From: Myxococcus xanthus | GTDB taxonomy: Bacteria; Myxococcota; Myxococcia; Myxococcales; Myxococcaceae | Direction: 5' to 3' | Length of the DNA stretch: 56,932 nucleotides | Assembly (NCBI RefSeq): GCF_013116825.1 | Contig: NZ_JABFNS010000049.1 | Span: 1-56,932 of the forward strand | Part shown: in pieces, positions 36,873 through 46,609 of the stretch | How positions within the stretch are numbered: the first letter of the stretch is position 1 | Layout: each line of letters begins with the position of its first letter | The notes under the pieces: generated by a model | Databases searched by the model: none | Seen by the model: the letters and a program-made list of their open reading frames with translations, nothing else | What the model was told of the DNA's origin: nothing | Program-made: the position numbers and the translations under genes

Positions 36873-37823
36873 ATGCCGAGTCGCGAGGAGCAGATCGCCG
36901 GGGGAATCTACGGATTGCTGGTGGGGGATGCGTTGGGCGTGCCCTACGAGTTCCACGCACCCGAGCGGATTCCACCACCCGAGGACATCGACTTCCAGCC
37001 GCCCGAGGGCTTCCAGCGCGCGCATGGCGGGGTCCCGCCGGGGACCTGGTCCGACGATGGCGCGCATGCGCTGTGCCTGCTGGACTCGTTGCTCTTCCAT
37101 GGGCGATTGGACCCGGAAGACCTGGGCCGCCGCCTGGTGAACTGGCTGGAGTGGGGCTACCTCGCGGTGGATGGCCAGGTGTTCGACGTGGGCATCCAGA
37201 CACGCACGGCACTGGCCTCGGTCCACGCGGGGACGCCCGCGCTGATGGCCGGCCCCAAGGACGAACGAGACAACGGCAATGGCTCGTTGATGCGCGTGCT
37301 GCCATTGGCGCTCTGGCATTCAGGCAATGACGCGAAGCTCGCCTCGGACGCGATGACCCAGTCTCGCGTCACGCATGGACACATGCGCTCCCAGGTGTGC
37401 TGTGCGCTGTATTGCTTGTGGGCCCGCCGCATCCTCCTGGGCGCACGTGCTTCGGATGCATGGACGGACGCGGTGGAGACGTTCCGCAATCTGTATCCCG
37501 AAGGCTTCGAGGCGCGCACCGAACTGGACGCGCATGTCCTGCCGCCGGGCTGGGAGGAGATTCGAGGCACGGGCACGGGCTACGTGGTGGATTGTCTCCG
37601 CTCCGCGCGCCAGTGCGTGCTCGAGCACGGCACGTACGAGCAGGTGGTGAAGGCCGCGGTGCGCCTGGGCCGGGATACCGACACCACCGCGGCGGTGGCG
37701 GGAGGTATCGCCGGGCTCATCCACGGCGTGAATGGCATCCCCGCGCGTTGGCGTGAGTCGTTGCGCGGGGGCGAGTTGTTACATCCCATGTTGCAGAAGC
37801 TGCTCAAGTGCGTCGTGCGTTGA
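36873..37823 (+). CDS. ADP-ribosylglycohydrolase family protein
   Basis: 316 aa all-helical enzyme that removes ADP-ribose from modified targets. The two metal sites are visible: GTWSDDGAHALCLLDSL near residues 57-73, and GRDTDTTAAVAGGIAGLIHG near the C-terminus. The first motif has Gly after DD where DraG has Thr/Ser; this variant is common in a bacterial subfamily. GGGGAGG precedes ATG 36873. No ADP-ribosyltransferase is visible beside it. Confidence 0.9.
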   Translation: MPSREEQIAGGIYGLLVGDALGVPYEFHAPERIPPPEDIDFQPPEGFQRAHGGVPPGTWSDDGAHALCLLDSLLFHGRLDPEDLGRRLVNWLEWGYLAVDGQVFDVGIQTRTALASVHAGTPALMAGPKDERDNGNGSLMRVLPLALWHSGNDAKLASDAMTQSRVTHGHMRSQVCCALYCLWARRILLGARASDAWTDAVETFRNLYPEGFEARTELDAHVLPPGWEEIRGTGTGYVVDCLRSARQCVLEHGTYEQVVKAAVRLGRDTDTTAAVAGGIAGLIHGVNGIPARWRESLRGGELLHPMLQKLLKCVVR

Positions 37824-38050
37824 GTTTGACGCGGCGTCGCCCCGCACAGGTGCAGACGTTGACCCTGCGCGAGCCCGCACGTTTCGCGAATGTCGTGCCG
37901 GGCAGCGACCTGGTCTGTGTGAGCGCCGCGCCGACCTCGGAGCTCCAGGGGTCGGACGCGGGCCCGCCCATGCCCGCCCGGTGTCAGCCCGTGTGCGTGT
38001 TGCTGGCCCCTCCGGAGCAACGGATGCGGGTCACCATGACCACCCCCTGA
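37808..38050 (+). CDS. possible small hypothetical protein (weak)
   Basis: 80 aa frame that starts at GTG 37808, inside the end of the previous gene, with a possible TTG at 37820 overlapping its stop. No domain, no signal peptide and no clear ribosome site. It is listed because the 423 bases between 37824 and 38246 hold nothing else gene-like; the rest of that gap contains a perfect palindrome (38105-38127) and the leader of the histidine kinase. Confidence 0.25.
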   Translation: MRRALSLTRRRPAQVQTLTLREPARFANVVPGSDLVCVSAAPTSELQGSDAGPPMPARCQPVCVLLAPPEQRMRVTMTTP

Positions 38051-38104
38051 CACATGCCTCGGTTCTGCGACGCTTGTTCAATCCCTGTCGATGGAACGAG
38101 CGGG

Positions 38105-38127
38105 TGACGGTGTGTTTCACACCGTCA
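38105..38127. promoter_or_regulatory. perfect 10-base inverted repeat upstream of histidine kinase
   Basis: TGACGGTGTG (38105-38114) and CACACCGTCA (38118-38127) around a TTT centre. It has no T-tract on either side, so a protein-binding site is more likely than a terminator. It lies ~120 bases before the kinase start. Confidence 0.5.
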
Positions 38128-38246
38128 TCAACGAGCCCCAAGGGCAAGTTGCATGTTTCTGTTGGAACAGTCTGCTTATTCCGACAAGTTTGGATTGCCA
38201 GGAGTGTGTAAGGGGTTAGGATGGCGACTCATCCGGGGGGGCCGGT

Positions 38247-39791
38247 ATGGCCGGGGTGAGTCACGCAATGATTGACCAGGATGTGGGCGCGCCTGTGCTT
38301 CGGGGGCGATTCGGTCATACACGCGGGGAGAACGTGCGGACGGAGGGTACCGTGTCAACGGAGACTTCCGGCAACATGGTGCTCACACGTGGGGTCGACG
38401 CGCTGGAGGTGCGGGTGGAAGCACTGCTCGGCGAGCACCTGGAGGCCGTGCGACGGCGGGTGGACTCTCGCTTCGCCGCGCTGATGGTGGGGCAGTGGCT
38501 GGTCGCCATCGCGGTGGCGGCGGTGCTGTCGCCCTTCGCCTGGCAGGGGACGTCGCGGGTGGTGCATCCCCATCTGCAGGTGGCGGTGGTGCTGGGCGGC
38601 CTGCTGTCCGCCTTCCCGCTGGTGCTGGTTCGGCTGCGGGCCGGGGACGTCGTCACGCGGCACGTGGTGGCGGTAGCGCAGATGCTCTGGGCCGCGCTCT
38701 TCATCCACCTGACGGGTGGCCGCATCGAAACGCACTTCTATGTGTTCGGCTCGCTGGCCTTCCTGGCCTTCTACCGGGACCCGGCGGTGATGGCGACCGC
38801 CACCGTCACGGCGGTGCTGGAGCACTGCCTGCGCGGCATCTGGTGGCCGGAGTCCATCTTCGGCGTGTCGAATCCCGCGTGGTGGCGCTTCCTGGAACAC
38901 TCCTTCTGGATGGTGTTCGTCAACGGGGTGCTGGTGATTGCGTGCCGCGAGACGCTGGGGGAGATGCGGCGCGTGGCGGTGCAGCAGGTGTTGCTGGAGG
39001 GTGCGTACGCGAACGAGCGCGTGGACCATGAGCATGCGCTGGCGCGCGTGCGCCGGGAGATGAGCTCCTACCGTGAGCAGGCCGCGAGGGTGGAGAAGCT
39101 GGCGGCGGTGGGGCGGATGACGGCGACGGTGAGCCACGAGCTGCGCAACCCGCTGGCCGCGGCCCGCACCGCCAACGCCGTGGTCGTCCGTCACCTGCGC
39201 AAGCTGGACGTGACGCTGGCGGACCAGCGGCTCCAGCGCTTCCTGGAGATCATCGAGCGCGAGCTGGCGGTGTGTTCACGCATCTCCTCCGAGCTGCTGG
39301 ACTTCGCCCGCGAGCGTCCGCTGGAGCTGCGGCCCTGCTCGCTGCACGCGTTGATGGAGGAGGTGCTGGACGTGGTGCCGAGCCGCGAAGGCGTGCGCAT
39401 CCAGAACAGCGTCCCCCTATCGCTGGAGTCGCCCTGGGTGGACCGGGAGCTGCTGCGCAAGGTGCTCATCAACCTGGTGCAGAACGCGGTGGAGGCCATG
39501 CCCGCGGGCCGTCTGGGCCGGGTGGACGTGTTCGCGGAAGGCGGCAATGGCGGCGCCTTCATCATCCGCGTGTCCGACAACGGAACGGGCATCCCGGAGG
39601 CGATGCAGGAGCGCATCTTCGAGCCGCTCTTCACGACGAAGCCCGCGGGCACGGGCCTGGGATTGTCGGTGGTGGCCAGCACGGTGCGGCAGCACGGCGG
39701 CACCCTGCGCGTGGAGAGCCGGGAAGGGGAGGGCAGCGTCTTCACCCTCTGCCTCCCGGCGGGTTGCCCCGCCGCCGAGGTCGCCCTCTAG
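38247..39791 (+). CDS. membrane sensor histidine kinase (orphan)
   Basis: 514 aa. An N-terminal cytoplasmic stretch is followed by about six hydrophobic helices (residues ~75-235) that include a conserved-looking FIHLTGGRIETHFYVFGSLA segment. A coiled linker leads to HisKA with H297 (TVSHELRNPLAAA), then the ATPase domain (N box NLVQNAVEAMPAG, DNGTGIPE, GTGLGLSVV). All kinase boxes are intact. No response regulator is adjacent, so the partner is encoded elsewhere. ATG 38247 follows a G-rich stretch; ATG 38268 is an alternative. Confidence 0.92.
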   Translation: MAGVSHAMIDQDVGAPVLRGRFGHTRGENVRTEGTVSTETSGNMVLTRGVDALEVRVEALLGEHLEAVRRRVDSRFAALMVGQWLVAIAVAAVLSPFAWQGTSRVVHPHLQVAVVLGGLLSAFPLVLVRLRAGDVVTRHVVAVAQMLWAALFIHLTGGRIETHFYVFGSLAFLAFYRDPAVMATATVTAVLEHCLRGIWWPESIFGVSNPAWWRFLEHSFWMVFVNGVLVIACRETLGEMRRVAVQQVLLEGAYANERVDHEHALARVRREMSSYREQAARVEKLAAVGRMTATVSHELRNPLAAARTANAVVVRHLRKLDVTLADQRLQRFLEIIERELAVCSRISSELLDFARERPLELRPCSLHALMEEVLDVVPSREGVRIQNSVPLSLESPWVDRELLRKVLINLVQNAVEAMPAGRLGRVDVFAEGGNGGAFIIRVSDNGTGIPEAMQERIFEPLFTTKPAGTGLGLSVVASTVRQHGGTLRVESREGEGSVFTLCLPAGCPAAEVAL

Positions 39792-40399
39792 CACCAGGAC
39801 ACCTCGTACTCGCCATCCAGCAGGCCCGTGGCACGCCCGCGGATGTACGTGTCGCGGGCGCCAATGGCGGCCAGCGCCGCGCGGAGCACGCCCTCGTGGT
39901 AGCTGTGCGGCATGAAGTCGCGGAACATGGTGAGGCGGCCCTGGCGCTCGCCCATCCACGCCACGTCCCGTTCGCCGTAGCTGACGGCGGTGCTGTAGCC
40001 GGACGGCAGGTTGCTGACGAGCCGGCGCGGGCAGCCACCGGACAATGCCAGGAAGCTGCGCCCCACCACGGTGCTCAGGAAGTCCTGTGCGGACCGGGCG
40101 CCAATGGTCTGCATGGCCGCCTCGAAGCCGCCCAGCCGCGGCGCCAGCAACCCCGCGGCGCTGAAGGACAGCCGCAGGAAGCTGGTGATGGGGTACAGGA
40201 AGAAGGGCACGAAGGCGCGCTCGCGCGAGGCCGCCAGGCACCGCGCCGCGGCGGCCTCCCCCGCTTCCTTCCGGACCACGTCCAGCGCCCCCAGGAAGAA
40301 CATGCCCCGGGCGCGGTCCTTCTCCTCCGCGCGGCTCAGCCGCCGAGCCAGCTCCGTCAAAGGTTCAGGCGTTTCCCGCTCGACCTCAAACGCAATCAT
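39788..40399 (-). CDS. TIGR02265/DUF2378 family protein
   Basis: 203 aa. The pattern, including GYSTAVSYGERDVAWMGE and FRDFMPHSYHEGVLRAAL and ending in RGRATGLLDGEYEVSW, matches DUF2378 (TIGR02265), a family of many paralogues restricted to Myxococcales and of unknown function. Its stop overlaps the kinase stop by 4 bases on the opposite strand. A 9-residue N-terminal extension (to 40426) is possible. Confidence 0.8.
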   Translation of the reverse strand: MIAFEVERETPEPLTELARRLSRAEEKDRARGMFFLGALDVVRKEAGEAAAARCLAASRERAFVPFFLYPITSFLRLSFSAAGLLAPRLGGFEAAMQTIGARSAQDFLSTVVGRSFLALSGGCPRRLVSNLPSGYSTAVSYGERDVAWMGERQGRLTMFRDFMPHSYHEGVLRAALAAIGARDTYIRGRATGLLDGEYEVSWC

Positions 40400-40619
40400 G
40401 GCCACCCCTGCGCTGGGAGGCGGCACTCGACGTGCGCGCCCCTCCGTGTGTGGCTACGAAAGTGAGGGAAACCGAGAAAGTGTGAAAGCCCGCACCGCTG
40501 CAACCCCGGGGCAGGGGGAGCGCCATTGGTGAACAGAGTGGGGGCTGCGTCAGAGGGAGCGCCGGGCTCCAGATGCCAGGCGGCGTGGCCGCGGGCGGTG
40601 TGACCTGAACATCAATTCA

Positions 40620-40653
40620 CGGCGGTTGGCCGACGCTCCAACCGCCGCGTTTT
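40620..40653. terminator. hairpin at the end of the metF operon
   Basis: CGGCGGTTGG (40620-40629) / CCAACCGCCG (40638-40647), an 8-base loop, then CGTTTT on the + strand. It sits just past the stop of the minus-strand membrane protein gene; the T-run is on the other strand, so the direction of termination is uncertain. Confidence 0.45.
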
Positions 40654-40659
40654 GAACGC

Positions 40660-41082
40660 TCAGGCCTGGAAGGCTTCGCGAACCCCGTCGCGACGCAAGG
40701 TGAAGAGCATCCACACCGCCACCGGCACGCCAATGACGCAGCCGGGAGACAGGATGTAGAGCGCGGTGATGCCGCCCACCGTGGCAAGTCCGTAGCCCTT
40801 CAGGTTGAGCGCGCTGATGGCGCCCCAGGCGGAAAGCACCCCGCAGAGGATGCCCACCAGCAGCATCAGCGCCAGCGTGGGCGAAAGCTCCAGCGTGGAC
40901 GCCTCCGCGCCCGCGGGGACGAAGGGCGAGGTCACCTTCAGCGCCGCCAGCACGAAACCGGCGATGTTGTAGATGACGTTCAGCACGCCCACGCACAGCA
41001 GGAAGAAGGCGGGCGGACGGATGATGTTGAGGACCTTGCTACGCGGGTCGCTTGGGGGCAGTTGGATTCCAGGACCACTCAT
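40660..41082 (-). CDS. small four-helix membrane protein
   Basis: 140 aa with about four transmembrane helices (PPAFFLLCVGVLNVIYNIAG, LALMLLVGILCGVLSAWGAI, GGITALYILSPGCVIGVPVA among them) and a Pro-rich N-terminus. Its ATG overlaps the metF stop (ATGA), so it is translationally coupled to metF. No family recognised. Confidence 0.78.
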   Translation of the reverse strand: MSGPGIQLPPSDPRSKVLNIIRPPAFFLLCVGVLNVIYNIAGFVLAALKVTSPFVPAGAEASTLELSPTLALMLLVGILCGVLSAWGAISALNLKGYGLATVGGITALYILSPGCVIGVPVAVWMLFTLRRDGVREAFQA

Positions 41083-41951
41083 GAACGGGCTCGCAGTGCG
41101 CTCACGATCATCCGCGTCGCCGGGGACTTGTTGAGCGTGTAGAAATGGATGCCAGGCACGCCGCGCGACAGCAGCTCCATGCACTGCACCGTCGCATGGG
41201 CCACGCCGAGTTGGGCCATGGCCTCCGGGTTGTCCTTCACCCGCTCGAGCTGCAACGCCAGGCGCATGGGCACGGTGGCTCCGCACAGGCGCGTGAATCG
41301 TTGAATCTGCTCGTAGTTGGTGATGGGCATGATGCCGGGGACGATGGGGACGTTGATGCCCGCGCGGCGCGCCCGCTCCACGAAGTCGAAGTAGAACGCG
41401 TTGTCGAAGAAGAGCTGCGTCACCACGAAGTCCAGGCCGGCATCCACCTTGGCCTTGAGATGACGCAGGTCGTCGTCACGGGAGGGCGTCTCCACGTGGC
41501 CCTCCGGATAGCACGCTCCCCCGAGGCAGAAGTTGAAATCCTCTTCTCGGATGAATCGCACCATCTCCGATGCGTAGCGGAAACCCCCGGGCGCGGGCTC
41601 GAAGATTGTCTGCCCCTTGGGTGGGTCTCCGCGCAGCACCAGGATGTTGTCCACCTTCGCGGCCGACAAGCGCTCCAGCACGGTGCGCAGCTCCGCCGGG
41701 GAGTGCCCCCCGCATGTCAGGTGCGCCATCGCCTCGATGCCCGCCTCCTGTTTGATGCGCAGCACCAACTCCACCGTCTTCGCCCGCGTGCTGCCTCCCG
41801 CGCCTTCCGTCACGGAGACGAACCCCGGCTGCAGGGTCGCCAGGTCTTCCAGCGCCTTGAGCAGGTTGGCCTCGCCCTCGTCCGTCCGGGGCGGGAAGAA
41901 CTCGAAGGAGAAGCACGGGTCAGAAGGATTCAACCGATTACGAATCTTCAT
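41079..41951 (-). CDS. metF: 5,10-methylenetetrahydrofolate reductase MetF
   Basis: 290 aa FAD-dependent TIM-barrel enzyme that makes methyl-THF for methionine synthesis. Key blocks: FSFEFFPPRTDEGE, VTEGAGGSTRAKTV, HLTCGGHS, NILVLRGDPPKG, DFVVTQLFFDNAFYFDFV, PIVPGIMPITNYEQIQRF. The length is typical. It is divergent from gcvT across a 96-base intergenic region, linking methionine and glycine one-carbon metabolism. Confidence 0.97.
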   Translation of the reverse strand: MKIRNRLNPSDPCFSFEFFPPRTDEGEANLLKALEDLATLQPGFVSVTEGAGGSTRAKTVELVLRIKQEAGIEAMAHLTCGGHSPAELRTVLERLSAAKVDNILVLRGDPPKGQTIFEPAPGGFRYASEMVRFIREEDFNFCLGGACYPEGHVETPSRDDDLRHLKAKVDAGLDFVVTQLFFDNAFYFDFVERARRAGINVPIVPGIMPITNYEQIQRFTRLCGATVPMRLALQLERVKDNPEAMAQLGVAHATVQCMELLSRGVPGIHFYTLNKSPATRMIVSALRARS

Positions 41952-41983
41952 GTCTCCCCCAGTGTAGACGCTCCGCGTCGTCC

Positions 41984-42011
41984 TTGATCGGGCAAGTCTC
42001 GCGGCTATAGT
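41984..42011 (+). promoter_or_regulatory. candidate promoter of gcvTHP
   Basis: TTGATC (41984-41989), 16-base spacer, TATAGT (42006-42011). The start would lie near 42018, giving a leader of ~30 bases, too short for a glycine riboswitch. Confidence 0.6.
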
Positions 42012-42047
42012 CCGCGCCGTTTTCCACACCCCTCCAGGAGAATGAAG

Positions 42048-43130
42048 ATGGCCCGGCAAACGCCCCTCAACGCGGCACACCGCAAGCTGGGGGCCCGGAT
42101 GGTCGACTTCGCTGGCTGGGACATGCCCGTCCAGTACAGCTCCGTCATCGGCGAGCATGAGGCCGTGCGCACCGGCGTCGGCCTGTTCGACGTCTCCCAC
42201 ATGGGGGAGGTGGATTTCTCCGGCCCCGGCGCCCTGGACACGGTCAACGCGCTCATCTCCAACGACCTGACCCGCATCGCGGACGGGCAGGCGCTGTATG
42301 CGGGCTTGCTCGACGAGCGAGGCACCTTCGTGGACGACGTGGTCGCCTACCGCTTCAGCCCCGAGCGCATCCTCATCTGCGTCAACTCCAGCAACCGCGA
42401 GAAGGACGTCGCGTGGATGAAGGCGCACGCCAAGGGTGTGGCACCCGTGGACCGGAGCGATGACTACGCGCAGATTGCCGTGCAGGGCCCCAAGGCCACC
42501 GGCCTGGTCCAGCGCATGACGAAGACGGACCTGTCGAAGATTGGCACCTACCGCTTCGCCGAGGGCGAGGTCGCCGGGGTGAAGTGCCTCATCTCCCGCA
42601 CCGGCTACACCGGCGAGGACGGCTTCGAGCTGTACAGCGCGGCCGGGGACGCGGTGGCGCTGTGGGACGCGCTGCTCACCGAAGGCCAGCAGGACGGCGT
42701 GAAGCCGTGTGGCCTGGGCGCCCGTGACAGCCTCCGCACGGAGATGAAGTACGCGCTCTACGGCAACGACATCGACGACCAGCACACCGCGCTGGAGGCC
42801 GGGCTGGGGTGGATCGTCAAGCTCGACAAGGCGGCCTTCATCGGCAAGGAAGCGCTGGTGGCGCAGAAGGCCGCGGGCGTGAAGCGCAAGCTGGTGGGCT
42901 TCGAGCTGACCGGCAGCGGCATTCCGCGCCACGGCTACGCCATCCTCAAGGACGGCGCGCCGGTGGGGGAGGTGACCAGCGGCACCATGGGCCCCACCGT
43001 GAAGAAGGCCATTGGCATCGGCTACGTGCCCACCGAGCTGTCCGCGGAGGGCTCCACCTTCGACGTGGACATCCGCGGTCGCGCGGTGCCCGCCGTGGTG
43101 GTGAAGACCCCGTTCTACAAGAAGCCCTGA
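42048..43130 (+). CDS. gcvT: glycine cleavage system T protein (aminomethyltransferase)
   Basis: 360 aa THF-dependent enzyme releasing ammonia and methylene-THF from the aminomethyl-lipoyl H protein. Signatures: FAGWDMPVQYSSVIGEHEAV, GLFDVSHMGEVDF, RTGYTGEDGFELY, LGARDSLRTEMKYALYGND. Two ATGs are in frame; 42048 is chosen because AGGAG (42036-42040) is 7 bases away, whereas it is only 1 base from ATG 42042. First gene of the gcvTHP operon. Confidence 0.96.
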   Translation: MARQTPLNAAHRKLGARMVDFAGWDMPVQYSSVIGEHEAVRTGVGLFDVSHMGEVDFSGPGALDTVNALISNDLTRIADGQALYAGLLDERGTFVDDVVAYRFSPERILICVNSSNREKDVAWMKAHAKGVAPVDRSDDYAQIAVQGPKATGLVQRMTKTDLSKIGTYRFAEGEVAGVKCLISRTGYTGEDGFELYSAAGDAVALWDALLTEGQQDGVKPCGLGARDSLRTEMKYALYGNDIDDQHTALEAGLGWIVKLDKAAFIGKEALVAQKAAGVKRKLVGFELTGSGIPRHGYAILKDGAPVGEVTSGTMGPTVKKAIGIGYVPTELSAEGSTFDVDIRGRAVPAVVVKTPFYKKP

Positions 43131-43160
43131 AGCATTCCCGTTCCAACCAGGAGCAATGAC

Positions 43161-43550
43161 ATGGCCGACAACATCCCCGGCGACCTGAAGTACACCCGTG
43201 AGCACGAGTGGGCCCGCGTCCAGGGCACCTCGGTGGTGGTGGGCGTCACGCAGCACGCGCAGGAGTCCCTGGGCGACGTGGTCTACGTGGAGCTGCCCAA
43301 GGTGGGCTCCATGGTGACGGAGGGCAAGCAGTTCGGCGTCATCGAGTCCACCAAGGCGGTGTCGGAGCTGTACTCGCCGCTGACGGGCAAGGTGGTGAAG
43401 GTGAACGACGGGCTGTCGGACAACCCCTCCACCGTGAACACGGACCCCTACGGTGAGGGCTGGATTGTGGAAATCGAGCCCTCGGACCCCAAGCAGGTGG
43501 ACGGACTCCTGGACGCCGCCGCGTACACCGCCCTGGTCCAGAACAGCTGA
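43161..43550 (+). CDS. gcvH: glycine cleavage system H protein
   Basis: 129 aa lipoyl carrier. The lipoylated residue is K65 in GVIESTKAVSELYSPLTG. YTREHEWARV and the C-terminal GEGWIVEIEP complete the fold. AGGAG precedes ATG 43161; it is 30 bases after gcvT. Confidence 0.97.
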   Translation: MADNIPGDLKYTREHEWARVQGTSVVVGVTQHAQESLGDVVYVELPKVGSMVTEGKQFGVIESTKAVSELYSPLTGKVVKVNDGLSDNPSTVNTDPYGEGWIVEIEPSDPKQVDGLLDAAAYTALVQNS

Positions 43551-43628
43551 GAGTGAAGGGACGGGGACTGGTTGTTAGAGACGGTCCTCGACTTCTCGAC
43601 GCACGACTCGCCCGCGAGCTACAAAGCC

Positions 43629-46544
43629 ATGTCCTTGAACTGGAAGTATCAGGAGCCGTTTGCCGGCCGTCACAATGGTCCGGATGACACCGAGCTGAAG
43701 CAGCTGTTGTCCGCGCTGGGCGTGGACTCGCTCGATGCCTTCATCGACCAGGCCGTCCCGCCCGCCATCCGCGCCAAGGAGCCGCTGAAGCTCGCGACCG
43801 CGCGCGGCGAGCACGAACTGCTGGCGGCCTTGGAGTCCATCGCCGCGAAGAACCAGGTGTTCCGGTCCTTCATCGGCATGGGCTACCACGACACGCACAC
43901 GCCGAACGTCATCCTCCGCAACGTCTTCCAGAACCCGGGCTGGTACACCCAGTACACGCCCTACCAGGCGGAGATTGCGCAGGGCCGGCTGGAGGCGCTG
44001 CTCAACTTCCAGACGCTGGTCATGGACCTGACGGGGCTGGAGGTGGCCAACGCCTCGCTGCTGGATGAAGGCACCGCCGCCGCCGAGGCCATGGCCATGG
44101 CCCTGGCCATGCACCAGAAGGGCGAGGAGGCCGGCGCGGCCTTCTTCGTCTCCGAAGGCTGCCACCCGCAGACGGTGGACGTGGTGCGCACCCGCGCCCA
44201 GCCGCTGGGCGTGGAGGTGGTGGTGGGTGACCACCGCACGGTGGACTTGAGCTCAAAGAAGTTCGTGGGCGCGCTGGTGCAGTACCCGACCACCGACGGC
44301 GCGGTGCATGACTACCGCGCCTTCGGCGAGCAGGTGCACGCCGCGGGCGGCCTGTTCGTGGTGGCCGCGGACCTGCTCAGCCTGACGCTGCTGACGCCGC
44401 CGGGTGAGTTCGGCGCGGACGTGGCGGTGGGCAGCGCCCAGCGCTTCGGCGTTCCCATGGGCTACGGCGGCCCGCACGCAGGCTACTTCGCCACGAAGAA
44501 CGCCTACACCCGCGTCATGCCCGGCCGCATCATCGGCGTGTCCGAGGACGCGCAGGGACGCCGCGCGTTGCGCATGGCGCTCCAGACGCGTGAGCAGCAC
44601 ATCCGCCGCGAGAAGGCGACGAGCAACATCTGCACCGCGCAGGTGCTGCTGGCCGTCATCGCCAGCATGTACGCCGTCTACCATGGCCCCTCCGGGCTGA
44701 AGGCCATCGCCGAGCGCGTGCACGGCCTGACGGTGCTGCTGGCGCGCGGGCTGGCGAAGCTGGGCCTCAAGCTGAAGCACGACCAGTACTTCGACACGCT
44801 GCGCGTGGAGCTGACGGCGCCGCACGTGCGCGCGGTGCTGGGGGCCGCCGAGGCGGCGCGGATGAACTTCCGCCGCATTGACGAGAAGACGCTGGGCGTG
44901 TCCCTGGACGAGACGACGCGGCCCGCGGACGTGGAGGACATCCTGGCGGCCTTCGCCACCGGCACTGGCAAGTCCTCCGCGCCGGTGTTGGCGGACCTGG
45001 TGGGGATCGGCGTGGAGAGCACCGTGGCGCAGGCGCTGCGCCGCTCGAGCGCGTACCTCACGCACCCCGTCTTCAACAGCTACCACTCCGAGACGGAGAT
45101 GCTGCGCTACATCCGGCGGCTCGAGGCGAAGGACCTGTCCCTCACGCACTCGATGATTCCGCTGGGCAGCTGCACCATGAAGCTCAACGCCACCGCGGAG
45201 ATGATTCCGGTGACGTGGCCCCAGTTCGGTCGGCTGCACCCGTTCGCGCCCACCTCGCAGGCGGCTGGCTACAAGGTCATCTTCGAGCAACTGGAGCAGA
45301 TGCTCACGCAGGTGACGGGCTTCGCGGGTTGTTCGCTCCAGCCCAACGCCGGAAGCCAGGGTGAGTACGCGGGCCTGCTCGTCATCCGCGCGTACCACCA
45401 GAGCCGCGGCCAGGGGCACCGGGACGTGTGCTTGATTCCGTCCTCCGCGCACGGCACCAACCCGGCTTCGGCGGTGATGGCCGGCTACAAGGTCGTCGTC
45501 ACCCGGTGCGATGAGAACGGCAACATCGACCTGGATGACCTGCGCGCGAAGGCGGAGGCGCACAAGGACGCGCTCGCCGCGCTGATGGTGACGTACCCGT
45601 CCACCCACGGCGTGTTCGAGGAGGAGATTCGCGAAATCTGCGCCATCGTCCACGAGCGCGGCGGCCAGGTGTACATGGACGGCGCGAACCTCAACGCGCA
45701 GGTGGGCCTCACCTCGCCCGGGCTGGTGGGCGCGGACGTGTGCCACATCAATCTGCACAAGACGTTCTGCATCCCGCACGGCGGCGGCGGCCCGGGCATG
45801 GGCCCCATCTGCGTGGCCAGCCACCTGGTGAAGTTCCTGCCGGGGCACCCCGTCATCCAGACGGGCGGCTCGGAGGCCATTGGCGCCATCTCCGCGGCGC
45901 CGTGGGGCAGCGCGAGCATCCTGCTCATCTCCTGGATGTACATCGCGATGATGGGCGGCGAGGGCCTCACCCAGGCCACCAAGCTGGCCATCCTCAACGC
46001 CAACTACGTCGCTGAGCGGCTCAACGCCCACTACCCGGTGCTGTACCGGGGCAAGCGCGGCAAGGTGGCGCACGAGTGCATCGTCGACCTGCGCCCGCTC
46101 AAGAAGACGGCGGGCGTGGAGGTGGAGGACGTGGCCAAGCGGCTCATGGACTACGGCTTCCACGCGCCCACCGTGTCCTTCCCGGTGGCGGGCACGCTCA
46201 TGATTGAACCGACGGAGAGCGAGTCCAAGGCGGAGCTGGACCGTTTCTGCGACGCGATGATCGCCATCCGTCAGGAGATTCGGGACATCGAGGAGGGCCG
46301 CATGCCCAAGGACAACAACGTCCTCAAGCACGCCCCGCACACCGCGCGCGTCGTCGCCGCGCCGGAGTGGAACCGTCCCTACTCGCGCGAGCAGGCCGTG
46401 TTCCCCACGCCGTGGGTCCGCGACAACAAGTTCTGGCCCTCCGTGGGCCGGCTCAACAGCGTGCTCGGTGACCGCAAGCTGGTCTGCTCGTGCCCGCCCA
46501 TCGAGGACTACATGACGCCGGAGCCGAAGGCCGCCACGGCCTGA
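43629..46544 (+). CDS. gcvP: glycine dehydrogenase (decarboxylating), fused P protein
   Basis: About 971 aa, the single-chain P1+P2 form. The N-terminal half begins [17 protein letters not shown]. The C-terminal half holds the PLP lysine in [21 protein letters not shown] and [22 protein letters not shown] 43629 is chosen over an in-frame TTG at 43572 because GcvP proteins usually begin shortly before this block; neither has a strong ribosome site. A terminator follows. Confidence 0.95.
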   Translation: MSLNWKYQEPFAGRHNGPDDTELKQLLSALGVDSLDAFIDQAVPPAIRAKEPLKLATARGEHELLAALESIAAKNQVFRSFIGMGYHDTHTPNVILRNVFQNPGWYTQYTPYQAEIAQGRLEALLNFQTLVMDLTGLEVANASLLDEGTAAAEAMAMALAMHQKGEEAGAAFFVSEGCHPQTVDVVRTRAQPLGVEVVVGDHRTVDLSSKKFVGALVQYPTTDGAVHDYRAFGEQVHAAGGLFVVAADLLSLTLLTPPGEFGADVAVGSAQRFGVPMGYGGPHAGYFATKNAYTRVMPGRIIGVSEDAQGRRALRMALQTREQHIRREKATSNICTAQVLLAVIASMYAVYHGPSGLKAIAERVHGLTVLLARGLAKLGLKLKHDQYFDTLRVELTAPHVRAVLGAAEAARMNFRRIDEKTLGVSLDETTRPADVEDILAAFATGTGKSSAPVLADLVGIGVESTVAQALRRSSAYLTHPVFNSYHSETEMLRYIRRLEAKDLSLTHSMIPLGSCTMKLNATAEMIPVTWPQFGRLHPFAPTSQAAGYKVIFEQLEQMLTQVTGFAGCSLQPNAGSQGEYAGLLVIRAYHQSRGQGHRDVCLIPSSAHGTNPASAVMAGYKVVVTRCDENGNIDLDDLRAKAEAHKDALAALMVTYPSTHGVFEEEIREICAIVHERGGQVYMDGANLNAQVGLTSPGLVGADVCHINLHKTFCIPHGGGGPGMGPICVASHLVKFLPGHPVIQTGGSEAIGAISAAPWGSASILLISWMYIAMMGGEGLTQATKLAILNANYVAERLNAHYPVLYRGKRGKVAHECIVDLRPLKKTAGVEVEDVAKRLMDYGFHAPTVSFPVAGTLMIEPTESESKAELDRFCDAMIAIRQEIRDIEEGRMPKDNNVLKHAPHTARVVAAPEWNRPYSREQAVFPTPWVRDNKFWPSVGRLNSVLGDRKLVCSCPPIEDYMTPEPKAATA

Positions 46545-46572
46545 CGCACCCCGCGCATCAGGTGATGCCATG

Positions 46573-46609
46573 GGCCGTCTCCCTTGTCGGGGAGGCGGCC
46601 TTTGTCTTT
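46573..46609 (+). terminator. terminator of gcvTHP
   Basis: Stem GGCCGTCTCCC (46573-46583) / GGGGAGGCGGCC (46589-46600) with one G-T pair and a 5-base loop, followed by TTTGTCTTT. It ends right at the stop of the convergent transporter gene. Confidence 0.8.

Noticed and set aside
41952..42047. Glycine riboswitch before gcvT
   Set aside because: The intergenic region is only 96 bases, contains a good promoter, and leaves ~30 bases of leader. No tandem aptamer fits.
44253..46571. 772-codon minus-strand open frame
   Set aside because: Antisense to gcvP, whose conserved blocks are unmistakable.
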